64,000 nt of DNA from Paracoccaceae bacterium (GCA_012103375.1 WLWX01000001.1:124001-188000); one strand, 5' to 3'; positions 9,589-18,970 are shown, counted from the stretch's first letter. The notes: a model not told the origin generated them from the sequence alone. A program made the numbers and translations.

Positions 9589-9927
9589 TCAGCCGCCTTC
9601 GCCCGCCTTGGGCGAAAAATGCGTCTCCATCTTGCCTGCGACGCCATCCAGCGTTTCGGCATCGGGCAATGGATCTTTTTTGGTAATGATGACAGGCCAT
9701 TCTTCGGAATACTTGCGGTTGAACTCGACCCATTTTTCCATGTCCGGTCCGGTATCCGGGCGGATCGCGTCCACCGGGCATTCCGGTTCGCAAACGCCGC
9801 AGTCGATGCATTCATCCGGGTGGATGACCAGCATGTTTTCACCTTCATAGAAGCAATCCACGGGGCAGACTTCCACGCAGTCCGTGTGCTTGCAGGCGAT
9901 GCAGTTTTCGATAACGACATAGGTCAT
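9589..9927 (-). CDS. fdxA: Seven-iron ferredoxin FdxA
   Basis: Soluble electron carrier with one [3Fe-4S] and one [4Fe-4S] cluster. Cysteine pattern [14 protein letters not shown] at residues 9-22, then [12 protein letters not shown], as in Azotobacter-type 7Fe ferredoxins, followed by a C-terminal extension of about 60 residues. 112 residues from ATG 9927; the longer frame to 9975 adds residues not seen in the family. The gene lies 48 bp after the S4-protein gene on the same strand. Confidence 0.95.
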   Translation of the reverse strand: MTYVVIENCIACKHTDCVEVCPVDCFYEGENMLVIHPDECIDCGVCEPECPVDAIRPDTGPDMEKWVEFNRKYSEEWPVIITKKDPLPDAETLDGVAGKMETHFSPKAGEGG

Positions 9928-9975
9928 GCGGGGTGCTTTCGTAGTCCGAGCCGCTAGGTAGTCCAGCCCGACCAA

Positions 9976-10359
9976 TCAATCAAGCAGGTCACCGCCTTTC
10001 GGGATCAAGTTGCGGCGATCCTTCTTGGTCGGACGCCCCTTTCCTTCGTATCGTGGCGCAGGCGGAACATGGGTCTTCGGCGGTGGCGGCGGTGTCAGAT
10101 CATCATAGAGCGCTTGCGCCTCGGGCGCGGGCCCGCGCCGCGTGCCAATGTCGAGGAGTGTCACAACACGCACGATTTTGGCCTGCGGAAACGTCAGCGT
10201 ATCGCCGGGGCCGATCATTTGCGCAGGCTTGCCCGCATGGGTGCCATTGACGCGCACATGGCCCGCGCGAACGGTTTTTGCGGCCAGACTGCGGGTCTTG
10301 AAGAACCGGGCGTGCCACAGCCATTTGTCGAGGCGAACAGTTGGGCGGGGTTCGGTCAA
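9976..10359 (-). CDS. S4-domain RNA-binding protein (Hsp15-like)
   Basis: The S4 domain occupies roughly residues 8-65: VRLDKWLWHARFFKTRSLAA, then VRVNGTHAGKPAQMIGPGD. By family resemblance it binds structured RNA, as Hsp15/HslR binds stalled 50S subunits. The C-terminus has a proline run (TPPPPPKT) and a basic end (KGRPTKKDRRNL). 127 residues. It lies 15 bp downstream of the helicase gene and is probably co-transcribed. Confidence 0.9.
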   Translation of the reverse strand: MTEPRPTVRLDKWLWHARFFKTRSLAAKTVRAGHVRVNGTHAGKPAQMIGPGDTLTFPQAKIVRVVTLLDIGTRRGPAPEAQALYDDLTPPPPPKTHVPPAPRYEGKGRPTKKDRRNLIPKGGDLLD

Positions 10360-10374
10360 TCCGGGTTGCCCACC

Positions 10375-13317
10375 CTAATCCTTGTCCTTCAACCCCATCA
10401 GCGCCTGCGCGAATGGGTTGTCGGGGTCGATGCGGTCTTTCTGCTTGGGCGGGCGGGCCTGGAAGCTTTGCGCCTTGCCGCCCTGCCCCGGTTTGCCGCC
10501 ATCGCGGCGCGCGCCCTTGGGCTTGCCTTTGCCGCCGGGTTTTGCCCCATCTCTACCGCCGGGCTTGCCGCCGGGGCGGTTGCCATCACGCCGCGCGGTG
10601 AATCCGCCCCAGGTGAAGGTATAGAATACCTCGACCTCGGGTCCGGCAATGGCTGCATCGGGCGCGGTGCCGATCGGTCCTTCATTTTCTGCCACGGGCG
10701 CGGGTGCGCCTTCGTCCACCACCGGATCCTCGGCCGGTTCAGCCAGAACCGGAGCGACACCTTCGTCCGCAATCTGCCCGGTGCCATCCGGTACGTCCGC
10801 GGGGGACGGCACGGCATCGGGATCGGTGCTTGTCCCTGCCGGGGCGTCGGCAGCCCGGTCCATCACCGGCACGTCTTCACCCGGAGTCACATCGTCGGTC
10901 GTCGGCGAATCCGCCCCCGGCACGACCTTGTCCACCGGTTTGACCTTGGGGCGTTCGCCCCGTTCGGCCTTGTAGCCCAGCCCCTGCATCAGCCCGGCAA
11001 ACTGTTCCAGCGACAAACCGGTGATCGACAGCATATCGGCGTTGCCTTCAAACCCCGCCCGGCTGTTTTCGCCGCGCAGCATATCCGCCAGCCGTTCCAG
11101 CATGTCGATCCGGATCGCCCGCTCACCCGCTTCGCGGTAGCCGGACATCGCGAAATACCCCTGCGGCGCGTCCTTGGCCGCAGACACGGTGACCAGCCCC
11201 GGCGGCGGGCTTTCAGGGAATTCCTGCAAATTACCCGCCAGCGACCACAGCACCAGCCGCAACCGCGTCGGGGCGGGTTTCAGCAGCAAGGGCATGAAGA
11301 TGGTGAACTGATCAAAGCGGATGCCGTGCTTGCGCAATGCGCCACGCGCGTCCTGATCCAGCGCCTTGACGTCAGCGGCCACAGCCTCTCGTGGGATAAC
11401 GCCCAGCGCTTCGACCATACGAAACGCAAACCCTTTGGCGAGGCCTTCGAGCGCCTCGTCCTTGCCGAGCGCCAGCAGCGGTTCAAACAACAGCGCAACC
11501 TTGCGATCGATGAAATGCTGCAGGCGGCGGGCGACTTTTTCGCGCACATCCTCGGCCACGTCATCTTCGACAAAAGCCTGCACAGCGGGCTTCAACGCCT
11601 CAGGCCCGGCGACCAGTTTGCCGACCGCGTGCTCGCCCCACATGAGGCCGCCCTGTTCGGTAAAGTCGATCTCGGTATCCGGGGCGTTATAGAACCGGTC
11701 CGCCAGCAGGTGGAACTGCGGCGCAAGCGCGGCCATTGACGCGGCGCGCAGGGTCTTGGCCTCATCCGCGCCCTCGGCCTTGACCATCCGGAACCGGAAC
11801 CCTTCCAGCCGACCGACGAATTCGCCTTCGACCGTCACTTCACCTTTGTCGTTTACCTCAGCCAACAGGCTCTCCTTTTGCTTCAACCGGCGGAGCAGAA
11901 CAGAAGTCCGCCGATCGACAAATCTTTGCGTCAGCGCAGCGTGGAGCGCATCTGACAGGCGATCTTCTACAGCGCGAGTCGCGCCCCGCCAATGCGTTTC
12001 GTCATCAACCCAGCCTTTGCGCTGTGCCACGTAGGTCCATGTGCGGATAAACGCCAGTCGTTTCGACAGCGCGTCGATGTCGCCGTCCACCCGATCAATG
12101 CGCCCGATCTGGGCTGCCAGCCAGTCATCCGGGACCCGCCCGAATTCGTGAAGATAGCCGAAAATCTTCTCAAGCAGGCCCGCATGCTGCCCCGGCGAGA
12201 TGCCGCGGAAATCGGGGATCCGGCACACATCCCACAGCAGTTTGACATCGTTGCCGCCCGAACAGCGCATCCGCACATCGTCCATCGCGGTCAACGCCTT
12301 CAGGGCGCGCAGATCATCCGCCTCTCGCCCCCGCGCCAGTCGTTCGTCATTTGGCGAAGTCTCCAGCGACGCAATCAGCGCCTCGGGCGTGCCATAGGTC
12401 AGATCAGAGTTGCGCCATTGCAGTTTCTTGATCGGGGTAAAGCTGTGGCTTTCGATGGCCTGAACCACCTCATCGTCCAGCGGGCGCGCTTCGCCAGTCA
12501 CACCAAAGGTCCCGTCCTCTTTATAGCGGCCCGCGCGTCCGGCGATCTGGGCAAGCTCGTTCGGGGCCAGGCCCCGCATCCGCCGCCCGTCAAACTTGGC
12601 CAAGGCGGAAAACGCCACATGCCCGATATCCAGGTTGAGGCCCATGCCGATCGCGTCGGTGGCCACCAGGTAATCGACATCGCCGTTCTGATACATCTCG
12701 ACCTGGGCGTTGCGCGTGCGGGGCGACAGCGCCCCCATGACAACCGCCGCGCCGCCCTTCTGACGGCGCAGCAGCTCTGCCAGCGCATAGACGTTTTCGA
12801 CCGAGAACCCGACAATGGCTGACCGTGCCGGCATCCGGCTGACCTTTTTCGCGCCCGCGTAACTCAGATCCGAATACCGTTCGCGCCGCATGAACTGCGC
12901 CTTCGGGACCAGCGCCGCAATGGCCGGGCGCATGGTGTCAGACCCGAGAAACAGGGTTTCGTGCAACCCGCGTGCCCGCAAAAGGCGATCTGTGAACACA
13001 TGGCCGCGTTCCGGGTCGGCGCACAGCTGAACCTCGTCTATGGCAAGGAAATCCGCACCCATGCCGTCTGGCATCGCCTCGACCGTGCAGACCCAATAGG
13101 TGGCGCGTTCCGGTACGATGCGTTCTTCGCCAGTGACCAGCGCCACCACCGACGGCCCCCGGATCGCGACAATCCGGTCGTAAACCTCGCGCGCCAGCAG
13201 GCGCAGCGGCAGGCCGATGATGCCGGTGCGATGCGCCAGCATCCGTTCGATTGCATAGTGGGTTTTGCCGGTGTTGGTCGGGCCAAGGACGGCGGTAATC
13301 CGCGATTGCTCGGCCAT
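10375..13317 (-). CDS. SUV3-like DExH RNA helicase with acidic/basic C-terminal tail
   Basis: ATP-dependent RNA helicase related to mitochondrial SUV3. Walker A GPTNTGKTH at residues 12-20, motif II DEVQ, FLGSDTM as motif III-like segment, and motif VI QIAGRAGR. SUV3 C-terminal helical modules follow. Residues after about 840 are low complexity: Pro/Asp/Glu-rich, then Gly-Lys-Arg-rich (GGKPGGRDGAKPGGKGKPKG), likely RNA-binding. ATG 13317 has AAGGG at suitable spacing; the frame extends upstream into the TPR gene without support. 980 residues. Precise RNA targets are unknown. Confidence 0.88.
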   Translation of the reverse strand: MAEQSRITAVLGPTNTGKTHYAIERMLAHRTGIIGLPLRLLAREVYDRIVAIRGPSVVALVTGEERIVPERATYWVCTVEAMPDGMGADFLAIDEVQLCADPERGHVFTDRLLRARGLHETLFLGSDTMRPAIAALVPKAQFMRRERYSDLSYAGAKKVSRMPARSAIVGFSVENVYALAELLRRQKGGAAVVMGALSPRTRNAQVEMYQNGDVDYLVATDAIGMGLNLDIGHVAFSALAKFDGRRMRGLAPNELAQIAGRAGRYKEDGTFGVTGEARPLDDEVVQAIESHSFTPIKKLQWRNSDLTYGTPEALIASLETSPNDERLARGREADDLRALKALTAMDDVRMRCSGGNDVKLLWDVCRIPDFRGISPGQHAGLLEKIFGYLHEFGRVPDDWLAAQIGRIDRVDGDIDALSKRLAFIRTWTYVAQRKGWVDDETHWRGATRAVEDRLSDALHAALTQRFVDRRTSVLLRRLKQKESLLAEVNDKGEVTVEGEFVGRLEGFRFRMVKAEGADEAKTLRAASMAALAPQFHLLADRFYNAPDTEIDFTEQGGLMWGEHAVGKLVAGPEALKPAVQAFVEDDVAEDVREKVARRLQHFIDRKVALLFEPLLALGKDEALEGLAKGFAFRMVEALGVIPREAVAADVKALDQDARGALRKHGIRFDQFTIFMPLLLKPAPTRLRLVLWSLAGNLQEFPESPPPGLVTVSAAKDAPQGYFAMSGYREAGERAIRIDMLERLADMLRGENSRAGFEGNADMLSITGLSLEQFAGLMQGLGYKAERGERPKVKPVDKVVPGADSPTTDDVTPGEDVPVMDRAADAPAGTSTDPDAVPSPADVPDGTGQIADEGVAPVLAEPAEDPVVDEGAPAPVAENEGPIGTAPDAAIAGPEVEVFYTFTWGGFTARRDGNRPGGKPGGRDGAKPGGKGKPKGARRDGGKPGQGGKAQSFQARPPKQKDRIDPDNPFAQALMGLKDKD

Positions 13318-13339
13318 ATACATCCCTTGGAGAGGGGCG

Positions 13340-13900
13340 TTAAAGTTCCACGCCCCCGACCGCCTTTTCAAGTCGTTCAATGGCGTCTTGTAGGTTTTCG
13401 CGGTTGGGATGTATAGCCTCGATCGCGCGGTAAGCCTCCAGCGCCTGTTCCAGTTCGCCCAATTCCTCAAGGATCAGCGCCAACCCGCTGAGCGCACCGA
13501 AATGGCGCGGGTTCATCGCCAGTGTGGTCCGGATGTCCTGCAACGACGGGCCGTAAAGATCGGCCTGATAAAACGCCGTCGCCCGCGCATTGTAAGCTTC
13601 GGCAAATTCCGGCGCGTGGTCGATCAGCGCCGAAAAATGCGCAATCGCCGCCTCATTGTCGCCCGCTGACATGGCAACCCGGCCCCGATGCAGCAACAGG
13701 TCCATCGCCGAGGATCCGGATTTCGACCACTCCTCCCAGATTTTTGCCTCGATCTTTTCCGAACTCGCCGCATCCGCCGCCTTGAGGTCCGCGAACAATT
13801 GGTCAAGAACCTCACTCTCAACGTCGGCCCATGCGGCGCTGGAGAAGAAGATAAGACATGCCGCAACGGCAGATTTGAGTATGCGGGACAGGCGTTCCAT
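13340..13900 (-). CDS. Secreted TPR-repeat protein
   Basis: 186 residues: a signal peptide (about 1-25, LIFFSSAAWA then DVESEV) followed by tetratricopeptide repeats, e.g. AIAHFSALIDHAPEFAEAYN and ALEAYRAIEAIHPNRENLQD. Such proteins are periplasmic scaffolds in Rhodobacteraceae; no enzymatic motif. Ends 22 bp before the helicase start on the same strand, so probably the first gene of that transcript. Confidence 0.85.
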   Translation of the reverse strand: MERLSRILKSAVAACLIFFSSAAWADVESEVLDQLFADLKAADAASSEKIEAKIWEEWSKSGSSAMDLLLHRGRVAMSAGDNEAAIAHFSALIDHAPEFAEAYNARATAFYQADLYGPSLQDIRTTLAMNPRHFGALSGLALILEELGELEQALEAYRAIEAIHPNRENLQDAIERLEKAVGGVEL

Positions 13901-13982
13901 ATAACAAAGGTAGCATCAAATCTGCCTGCGTCGACCCTTTTGAGCGTCGCAAGGCGTCACAAATTCAGGAGCGATCCAAGAA

Positions 13983-14282
13983 ATGAGCACCGATCAAAGC
14001 GCTGTCGTCACGGCCGCCGTGGCCAAACTGAATGACCGGATAGCGGGCGAATTCGACGGCGTAGCCAAGTTTGCCATCGAAGGCGAAGGGGCCATCATGG
14101 TCGATGAAAACGGCGCGCGCGCGGCAGACGAAGACGCCGAAGTGACCTTGTCGGCGGACGCGGAAACATTCGCCGAAATCCTCGACGGCAGCCTCAGCCC
14201 GACCAGCGCCTTCATGACCGGCCGCCTGAGTGTTGACGGCGATATGGGGCTGGCCATGAAACTGGGGGCCGTATTAGGCTGA
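13983..14282 (+). CDS. SCP2 sterol-binding domain protein
   Basis: 99 residues, a single SCP2-like lipid-binding domain: FAIEGEGAIMVDENGARAAD, then AEVTLSADAETFAEILDG and the C-terminal helix DGDMGLAMKLGAVLG. Expected to carry fatty acyl or other hydrophobic ligands in the cytoplasm. GGAG precedes the ATG. Four bases before the hydrolase gene, so the two form an operon; a shared role in lipid turnover is an inference. Confidence 0.9.
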   Translation: MSTDQSAVVTAAVAKLNDRIAGEFDGVAKFAIEGEGAIMVDENGARAADEDAEVTLSADAETFAEILDGSLSPTSAFMTGRLSVDGDMGLAMKLGAVLG

Positions 14283-14286
14283 CCAC

Positions 14287-15222
14287 ATGGAAGATGCGCC
14301 GCTGAATGTCGTCACAGCCGAAGGACCAGCCGGTGGGCGCGCATATTGGATCCGCACAAGCGACGGTGTGCGACTGCGCGCGGCACATTGGCCCGGCGGC
14401 ACTGTTGGCACGGTTCTTCTGTTCCCGGGCCGCACGGAATATGTCGAAAAATACGGGCGCGTTGCCGCCGATCTGGTGGCAGCAGGCTACCATGTTTTAA
14501 GCATAGACTGGCGCGGTCAGGGCCTGTCGGACCGGCTGCACCCGGACCCCAGGATTGGCCATGTCGAGGCTTTCGCCGATTACCAGAACGACGTCGCAGC
14601 GCTGCTTGCGCTGGCCGAGATCCTGCCCGTTCCCGCTCCGCGCTTTTTGCTGGCGCATTCCATTGGCGGGGCGATTGGCCTGCGCGCGCTGCATCAGGGG
14701 CTGTCGGTCAACGCAACCGCATTTTGTTCGCCGATGTGGAAGATCAACGTGGCCATCGCCGTGCGTCCATTCGCACGCTGGATCAGCTATGCCATGCGCA
14801 GCGCCGGTCGCGGGCTGGCCTTTGTGCCGGGGCGCAGCGGAACAACGATGCGCGAAAACCCCGCGTTCGACGACAACGGACTGACCAATGATCGCAACCA
14901 CTGGGCCTATATGGTCGCACAGGTGCAAGCGGATGAGGGGCTGGCCCTTGGCGGCCCGAGTGTCCGCTGGTTTGACGAAGCCCTGCGCGAAACCCGCGCC
15001 CTGCGCGCCCTCGGCCCGCCACGAAACCGCCCGACGCTGACGGGCATCGGAACCGCCGACAGCATCGTTGATGTCGCAGCACCGCGCGCGATGATGAAGA
15101 ACTGGCCTGATGGCGACCTGCTGATCTACGAGGATGCACAGCACGAGTTGCTGATGGAAGTACCAAATGTCCGCAGCGATTTCGTTAACGCCACCCTGCA
15201 CCTGTTTCAAAACCATCACTGA
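14287..15222 (+). CDS. Alpha/beta hydrolase, lysophospholipase (PldB) type
   Basis: 311 residues with the alpha/beta-hydrolase fold. Oxyanion region LFPGRTEYVEKYG, SIDWRGQGLS, and nucleophile elbow AHSIGGAIG (Ser in H-S-x-G-G). The acid-histidine end is IGTADSIVDVAAP and EDAQHELLMEVPN. This order fits PldB/monoacylglycerol-lipase homologues that release fatty acids from lysophospholipids. No signal peptide. Downstream of the SCP2-like gene with 4 bp between. Confidence 0.88.
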   Translation: MEDAPLNVVTAEGPAGGRAYWIRTSDGVRLRAAHWPGGTVGTVLLFPGRTEYVEKYGRVAADLVAAGYHVLSIDWRGQGLSDRLHPDPRIGHVEAFADYQNDVAALLALAEILPVPAPRFLLAHSIGGAIGLRALHQGLSVNATAFCSPMWKINVAIAVRPFARWISYAMRSAGRGLAFVPGRSGTTMRENPAFDDNGLTNDRNHWAYMVAQVQADEGLALGGPSVRWFDEALRETRALRALGPPRNRPTLTGIGTADSIVDVAAPRAMMKNWPDGDLLIYEDAQHELLMEVPNVRSDFVNATLHLFQNHH

Positions 15223-15249
15223 CGCCAGCTAAGAACGAACCCCTCTTGC

Positions 15250-15330
15250 CCATCATTGACCCAAAAATATCCCGAGGGTCTGGGGGCTGGCCCCCAGCTG
15301 TCTCATGTCTGGGGGCCAGCCCCCCGCCAC
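15250..15330. terminator. Extragenic repeat (site 2) with GC-rich hairpins between convergent genes
   Basis: CATCATTGACCCAAAAATAT (same as site 1 near 6819) is followed by two GC-rich inverted segments, CTGGGGGCTGGCCCCCAG and CTGGGGGCCAGCCCCC, able to fold individually or together. Placed between the convergent hydrolase and aldolase genes, probably as a bidirectional terminator. Confidence 0.6.
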
Positions 15331-15361
15331 CGCTCGCGGCCAGAACCCGTGGGATTTTACA

Positions 15362-16096
15362 TCACGAGGGGGACCCTCCAAACGCGACATAGAACATCGT
15401 CACGCCGTGCTTGCTGACCGCCTCGGCCTTCGCGGCTCCGGCCACGAAGGTCATATAGGCGACGCCCGCGTCTTTGGCCGCTGCGCCCACTTTGGCAAAC
15501 GCGTCCTCAAGGTCCTGCGATGTCTGGTGGTCGTGGCCATAGGCCACCGACAGGTCCGCCGGACCAAGGAACAGCCCGTCAATTCCCACGGTCCCGGCAA
15601 TCGCAGGCGCCGCGTCTACGCCCGAGGGGTCCTCGATCTGCGCAATCACCACCGTTTCGTCGCGCGATTTCTCCAGCAATTCGGGCATGCCACGGGTCGC
15701 AAAATCGGCCCAGCGCGTCGATCCGGCATAGCCGCGCCCGCCCGCGCCAAACCGCGCCATCTGTGCAACCTCGGCCGCGCGGGCAGCACTGTCGACATGG
15801 GGAACGACAATACCAACCGCCCCCGAATCGAGCGCCTGCAGCACATTCTCGGCCGTGCCCGCGCCGACCCGTACAAGTGTGGGAAAATCCAGCGCCCGCG
15901 CCATTGCCAGGCACTGATCCATCCGCGCCCGGTCAAAGGGCGCGTGTTCGCCGTCAAGGCATAGGAAATCGAGGCCGGATTGCGCCAGCACCTCGATCAA
16001 CTCATAGGCTGGCGTTTTCAGGAACGTGCCTACCAGAACCTCTCCGGCCAGCATCCGGGCGCGAAATCCTGATGTGTTTGCGGTCTGTCGTGCCAT
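15362..16096 (-). CDS. HpcH/HpaI family class II aldolase
   Basis: Metal-dependent pyruvate aldolase family, as for 2,4-dihydroxyhept-2-ene-1,7-dioate or 2-keto-3-deoxy-sugar-acid aldolases. Features: FLCLDGEHAPFD near residue 45, catalytic Arg segment TLVRVG, metal ligand Glu in AQIEDPSGVDAA, Asp in GLFLGPADLS. 244 residues, slightly short but complete (ends YVAFGGSPS). Isolated gene with no pathway partner next to it, so the substrate is unknown. Confidence 0.88.
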   Translation of the reverse strand: MARQTANTSGFRARMLAGEVLVGTFLKTPAYELIEVLAQSGLDFLCLDGEHAPFDRARMDQCLAMARALDFPTLVRVGAGTAENVLQALDSGAVGIVVPHVDSAARAAEVAQMARFGAGGRGYAGSTRWADFATRGMPELLEKSRDETVVIAQIEDPSGVDAAPAIAGTVGIDGLFLGPADLSVAYGHDHQTSQDLEDAFAKVGAAAKDAGVAYMTFVAGAAKAEAVSKHGVTMFYVAFGGSPS

Positions 16097-16316
16097 GCGA
16101 TCCCTCGTTCCCTTTTCTTACGGGATTAGGCGAAAGATTGCGGGGAATGACAACCTCGCATTGACGACATGGCCAACGATCCGACCTGGAGGAACCAGAC
16201 GATGACATCGCCTGATGTCTTGTGGTCGTGCGGCGGCGGAACTAAGAAATGAAGCCATGCCGGATCGGCCTGCACAACGGCGCGTATCCCGGTTGGGCAT
16301 CAGACGAAGGACAGCA

Positions 16317-17204
16317 ATGGCCCGCTATCGGCGCAATCGAACCATTGACACGCTCAACGATGCAGCCCTGCGCGGGTTGATCGGGGCGGCCCGTCTGTTG
16401 CCGTACCGGTGGCGGGTGCCGTTCTTCGGCTGGGCCTCGGCCCGGATCATCGCGCCTATCGCAGGCTGGCGCAGCCGGATCCGGAACAATCTGGCACTGG
16501 TCGCCCCCGATATGGACCCAAAGCAGGCGCGGCGCATTCTGCGCGGTGCACCCGACAATGCGGGCCGGTCGATGATCGAGATGTATTCGGGCGATGAATT
16601 CCTGAAACGCGCGCGCGCCCTGCCGCTGGAGGGCGCGGGCGTCGAAGCGTTGGAGGCGGCACGGGACGCCGGGCGGCCAATCATTGTCGCAACCGCGCAT
16701 TTCGGGAATTACAACGCGGCGCGGGCGGCGCTGCTGGCGAAGGGTTTCGATATCGGCTCGCTCTATCGTGCGCCGTCGAACCCGAAATTTGCGCCGCATT
16801 ACACCCGGATGCTGGCGGCGGTCGGTGGCACGCTGTTTTCGCGTGACCGCAAGGGTATGGCGCAGATGGTGCGGCATCTGAAGTCCGGCAAACCGTTGCT
16901 GATCCTGTTTGACCTGCACGTGACGCGCGGCGCGGTGCTGTCGTTTCTGGGCAAACCGGCGATGACCTCGCTTGCAGCCGCAGACATGGCGTTGCGCCAT
17001 GACGCGCTGCTGGTCCCTTTCTATGGTATCCGCTGCGACAATGGCCTCGATTTTCGCGTGGTGATTGACGCCCCCATCGAACACACTACCCCAGAAGAGA
17101 TGATGCAGGCGCTGAACAACAGTCTGGAGCGGCACCTGGAAGATCACGCCGCGCAGTGGAGCTTTATGCACCGTCGCTGGAAGATGGCGCGGCGCAATGT
17201 CTGA
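16317..17204 (+). CDS. LpxL/HtrB-type lysophospholipid or lipid A acyltransferase, first paralogue
   Basis: Inner-membrane acyltransferase family that adds secondary acyl chains to lipid A precursors. 295 residues from ATG 16317 (GAAGGA upstream; earlier in-frame starts at 16215 and 16257 have weaker sites). The motif reads ATAHFGNYNAA: the usual HX4D/E acidic residue is Asn here. Downstream blocks SRDRKGMAQMVRHLKSG, LFDLHVTRGAVLSFLG and DALLVPFYGI are well conserved. The stop overlaps the start of the second paralogue by 8 bp. The Asn substitution leaves activity uncertain. Confidence 0.82.
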   Translation: MARYRRNRTIDTLNDAALRGLIGAARLLPYRWRVPFFGWASARIIAPIAGWRSRIRNNLALVAPDMDPKQARRILRGAPDNAGRSMIEMYSGDEFLKRARALPLEGAGVEALEAARDAGRPIIVATAHFGNYNAARAALLAKGFDIGSLYRAPSNPKFAPHYTRMLAAVGGTLFSRDRKGMAQMVRHLKSGKPLLILFDLHVTRGAVLSFLGKPAMTSLAAADMALRHDALLVPFYGIRCDNGLDFRVVIDAPIEHTTPEEMMQALNNSLERHLEDHAAQWSFMHRRWKMARRNV

Positions 17205-18170
17205 TCCCGACCCCCGGCAGACCCCCTCGGGCGGGCGCCGCAAGTTGCGGTCCCGCGATACGACGTCCGGTCGCATCCGAAACTATGTCGCGGATGCCTT
17301 TATCCGGTCGCTGACCTGGCTGGCGCGACGCCTGCCCTATGGGGCCCGGGTCCGTTTTTTCGGCTGGGCGTCGGCGCGTTTGATCGGGCCGCTTATCGGC
17401 GTGCCCAAGGCGTATCGCCGCGCCTTAAAGCGCATGTTCCCGGACATGCCCGACGCGCAGATTGACCGAACCGCGAACACAATCTCGAACCATTCGGGGC
17501 GTTCCTTGATCGAGATGTATTCGGGCGACGATTTTCTGGATGCAGCCCGTGCACTGCCCCTTACCGGACCGGGGGTCGCGGCGATCACCGCCGCGCGCGA
17601 TGCCGGGCGACCAATGGTGTTTGCGACGGCCATTTCGGCAATTACAACGCCGCACGGGCCGCCGTGGTCGCCAATGGGTTCGAACTTGCGGCTCTGTACC
17701 GTGAACCTTCCAACAAACACCTGCACCGGCATTACGTCACCGCGCTGGCCGCTGTCGGCGGGCATCTGTTTCCGCGCAATCAACGCGGGCTGGCCGGGTT
17801 GGTGCGCCACCTGAAGGGCGGCAAACCGATCATGGTGCTGTTTGACCTGCATGTCTCAAAAGGGGCGATGCTGACGTTCTTTGATCGGCCTACGATGACG
17901 TCATTGTCACCGGCGGAGCTCGCCCTGCGCCATGATGCGTTGCTGGTTCCGTTTTATGGCACCCGCCAGGACGATGGTCTTGCTTTCATGGCCGAGATCG
18001 ACGCCCCGATCCCCCATTCCACCCCTGAGGAAATGATGCAGGCGCTCAACGACGGGCTAGAGGCGCGCATCCGCGCACGGCCCGAACAATGGTTTTATCT
18101 GCACAAACGCTGGAAGCGGATACCGCTGGACGTCTGGAACGCCAGCAAGGCCGGGGAAAACGCGGGTTAG
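17197..18170 (+). pseudogene. LpxL/HtrB-type acyltransferase, second paralogue, frameshifted
   Basis: Tandem paralogue of the preceding gene. The first frame runs to about 17630 (AGRPMVFATA), and the rest continues in another frame from HFGNYNAARAAVVANGF to NASKAGENAG. One C appears to be missing in GCGACGGCCATTTC relative to the expected GCC-CAT-TTC, exactly before the motif histidine. Joined, the product would be about 324 residues with the same HFGNYN variant. Restart inside the downstream frame at 17664 would lack the motif. It could be a true mutation or a base-calling error. Confidence 0.85.
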
Positions 18171-18865
18171 TTCAACCGCGCCGCCGCAATCACCGGGCCC
18201 GGACCGCGGCGCTGAATGATCACCGCATATTTGCCGTCGGCCGGCGCGCTGACCTCGGCCCGGTAAGGCGCGCGGCCATCCCATTTGCCGACGACGGACC
18301 AGTCCAGAACGATGTTGTGGTATTTGATGGTCTTTCCGGCATTCTCTCCGCGTTCGATCTTGACGCTTTGACGCGGCGCATAGCGCACCAACTGGATCTG
18401 CATGTCCGACGGCAGCCTGCCCTGTGGTTGGGCGGAAATCACGATGGAGTTGCCGCTGCGGACCATCCCGATCTCGATCGGGACCAATTTCCGGTTGGCC
18501 TGGATTGCATCCGCAACCGCCATCGGCTTATAGCCGATCACGTGGTCTTTGCCGCCAACGATCATCTGCGGCGTATAGATCGAGCGGCTGCCCGCAACCC
18601 GCGCATAGGCGCGTTGACGCTTGGTATGGGCGGGATTGGCGAATTTGTCGGCCCAGCCGATATAATCCCAGTAATCCACATGCAGCGCCAGCGGCAGGAC
18701 GTCCTTGCGACCGGCCAGCTCGCCCAGCAATTTATCTGCCGGCGGGCAGGAACTGCAGCCCTGGCTTGTGTATAATTCGACCACGACGACAGGGTCGGCG
18801 GCATGGGCCGGGGCGGACGTCAGGCTGAGGACCAGGGCGGCGGCAGCCGCAGCAAGACGGAACAT
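18167..18865 (-). CDS. DUF1223 thioredoxin-like secreted protein
   Basis: 232 residues with a clear signal peptide (LSLTSAPAHA then ADPVVV). The mature N-terminus has VELYTSQGCSSCPPADKLL, a CxxC thioredoxin-like motif typical of DUF1223. DYWDYIGWADKFANP and YTPQMIVGG are family signatures. Probably periplasmic; a redox role is inferred from the fold only. Its stop overlaps the stop of the acyltransferase pseudogene by 3 bp (convergent). Confidence 0.9.
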   Translation of the reverse strand: MFRLAAAAAALVLSLTSAPAHAADPVVVVELYTSQGCSSCPPADKLLGELAGRKDVLPLALHVDYWDYIGWADKFANPAHTKRQRAYARVAGSRSIYTPQMIVGGKDHVIGYKPMAVADAIQANRKLVPIEIGMVRSGNSIVISAQPQGRLPSDMQIQLVRYAPRQSVKIERGENAGKTIKYHNIVLDWSVVGKWDGRAPYRAEVSAPADGKYAVIIQRRGPGPVIAAARLN

Positions 18866-18957
18866 GAGGCAGGGCCTTTCGGTGGATTGCCTGTCCTACC
18901 TAAGGGGCGTTCCCGTTCAACGCCAATCAAGGTTTTGAGATTGATTGTGTCGGCGTT

Positions 18958-18970
18958 GTTGCAATGCAAC
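18958..18970. promoter_or_regulatory. Short palindrome upstream of acnA
   Basis: GTTGCAATGCAAC, a perfect 6-1-6 dyad about 135 bp before the acnA start in the only space available for its promoter. A regulator cannot be assigned. Confidence 0.3.

Noticed and set aside
10069-11739. 556-codon plus-strand open frame over the helicase and S4 genes
   Set aside because: No recognisable domain; antisense shadow of two well-supported genes.
17197-18170. Programmed frameshifting in the second acyltransferase
   Set aside because: No slippery run or downstream structure at the break, and the first paralogue is in one frame.
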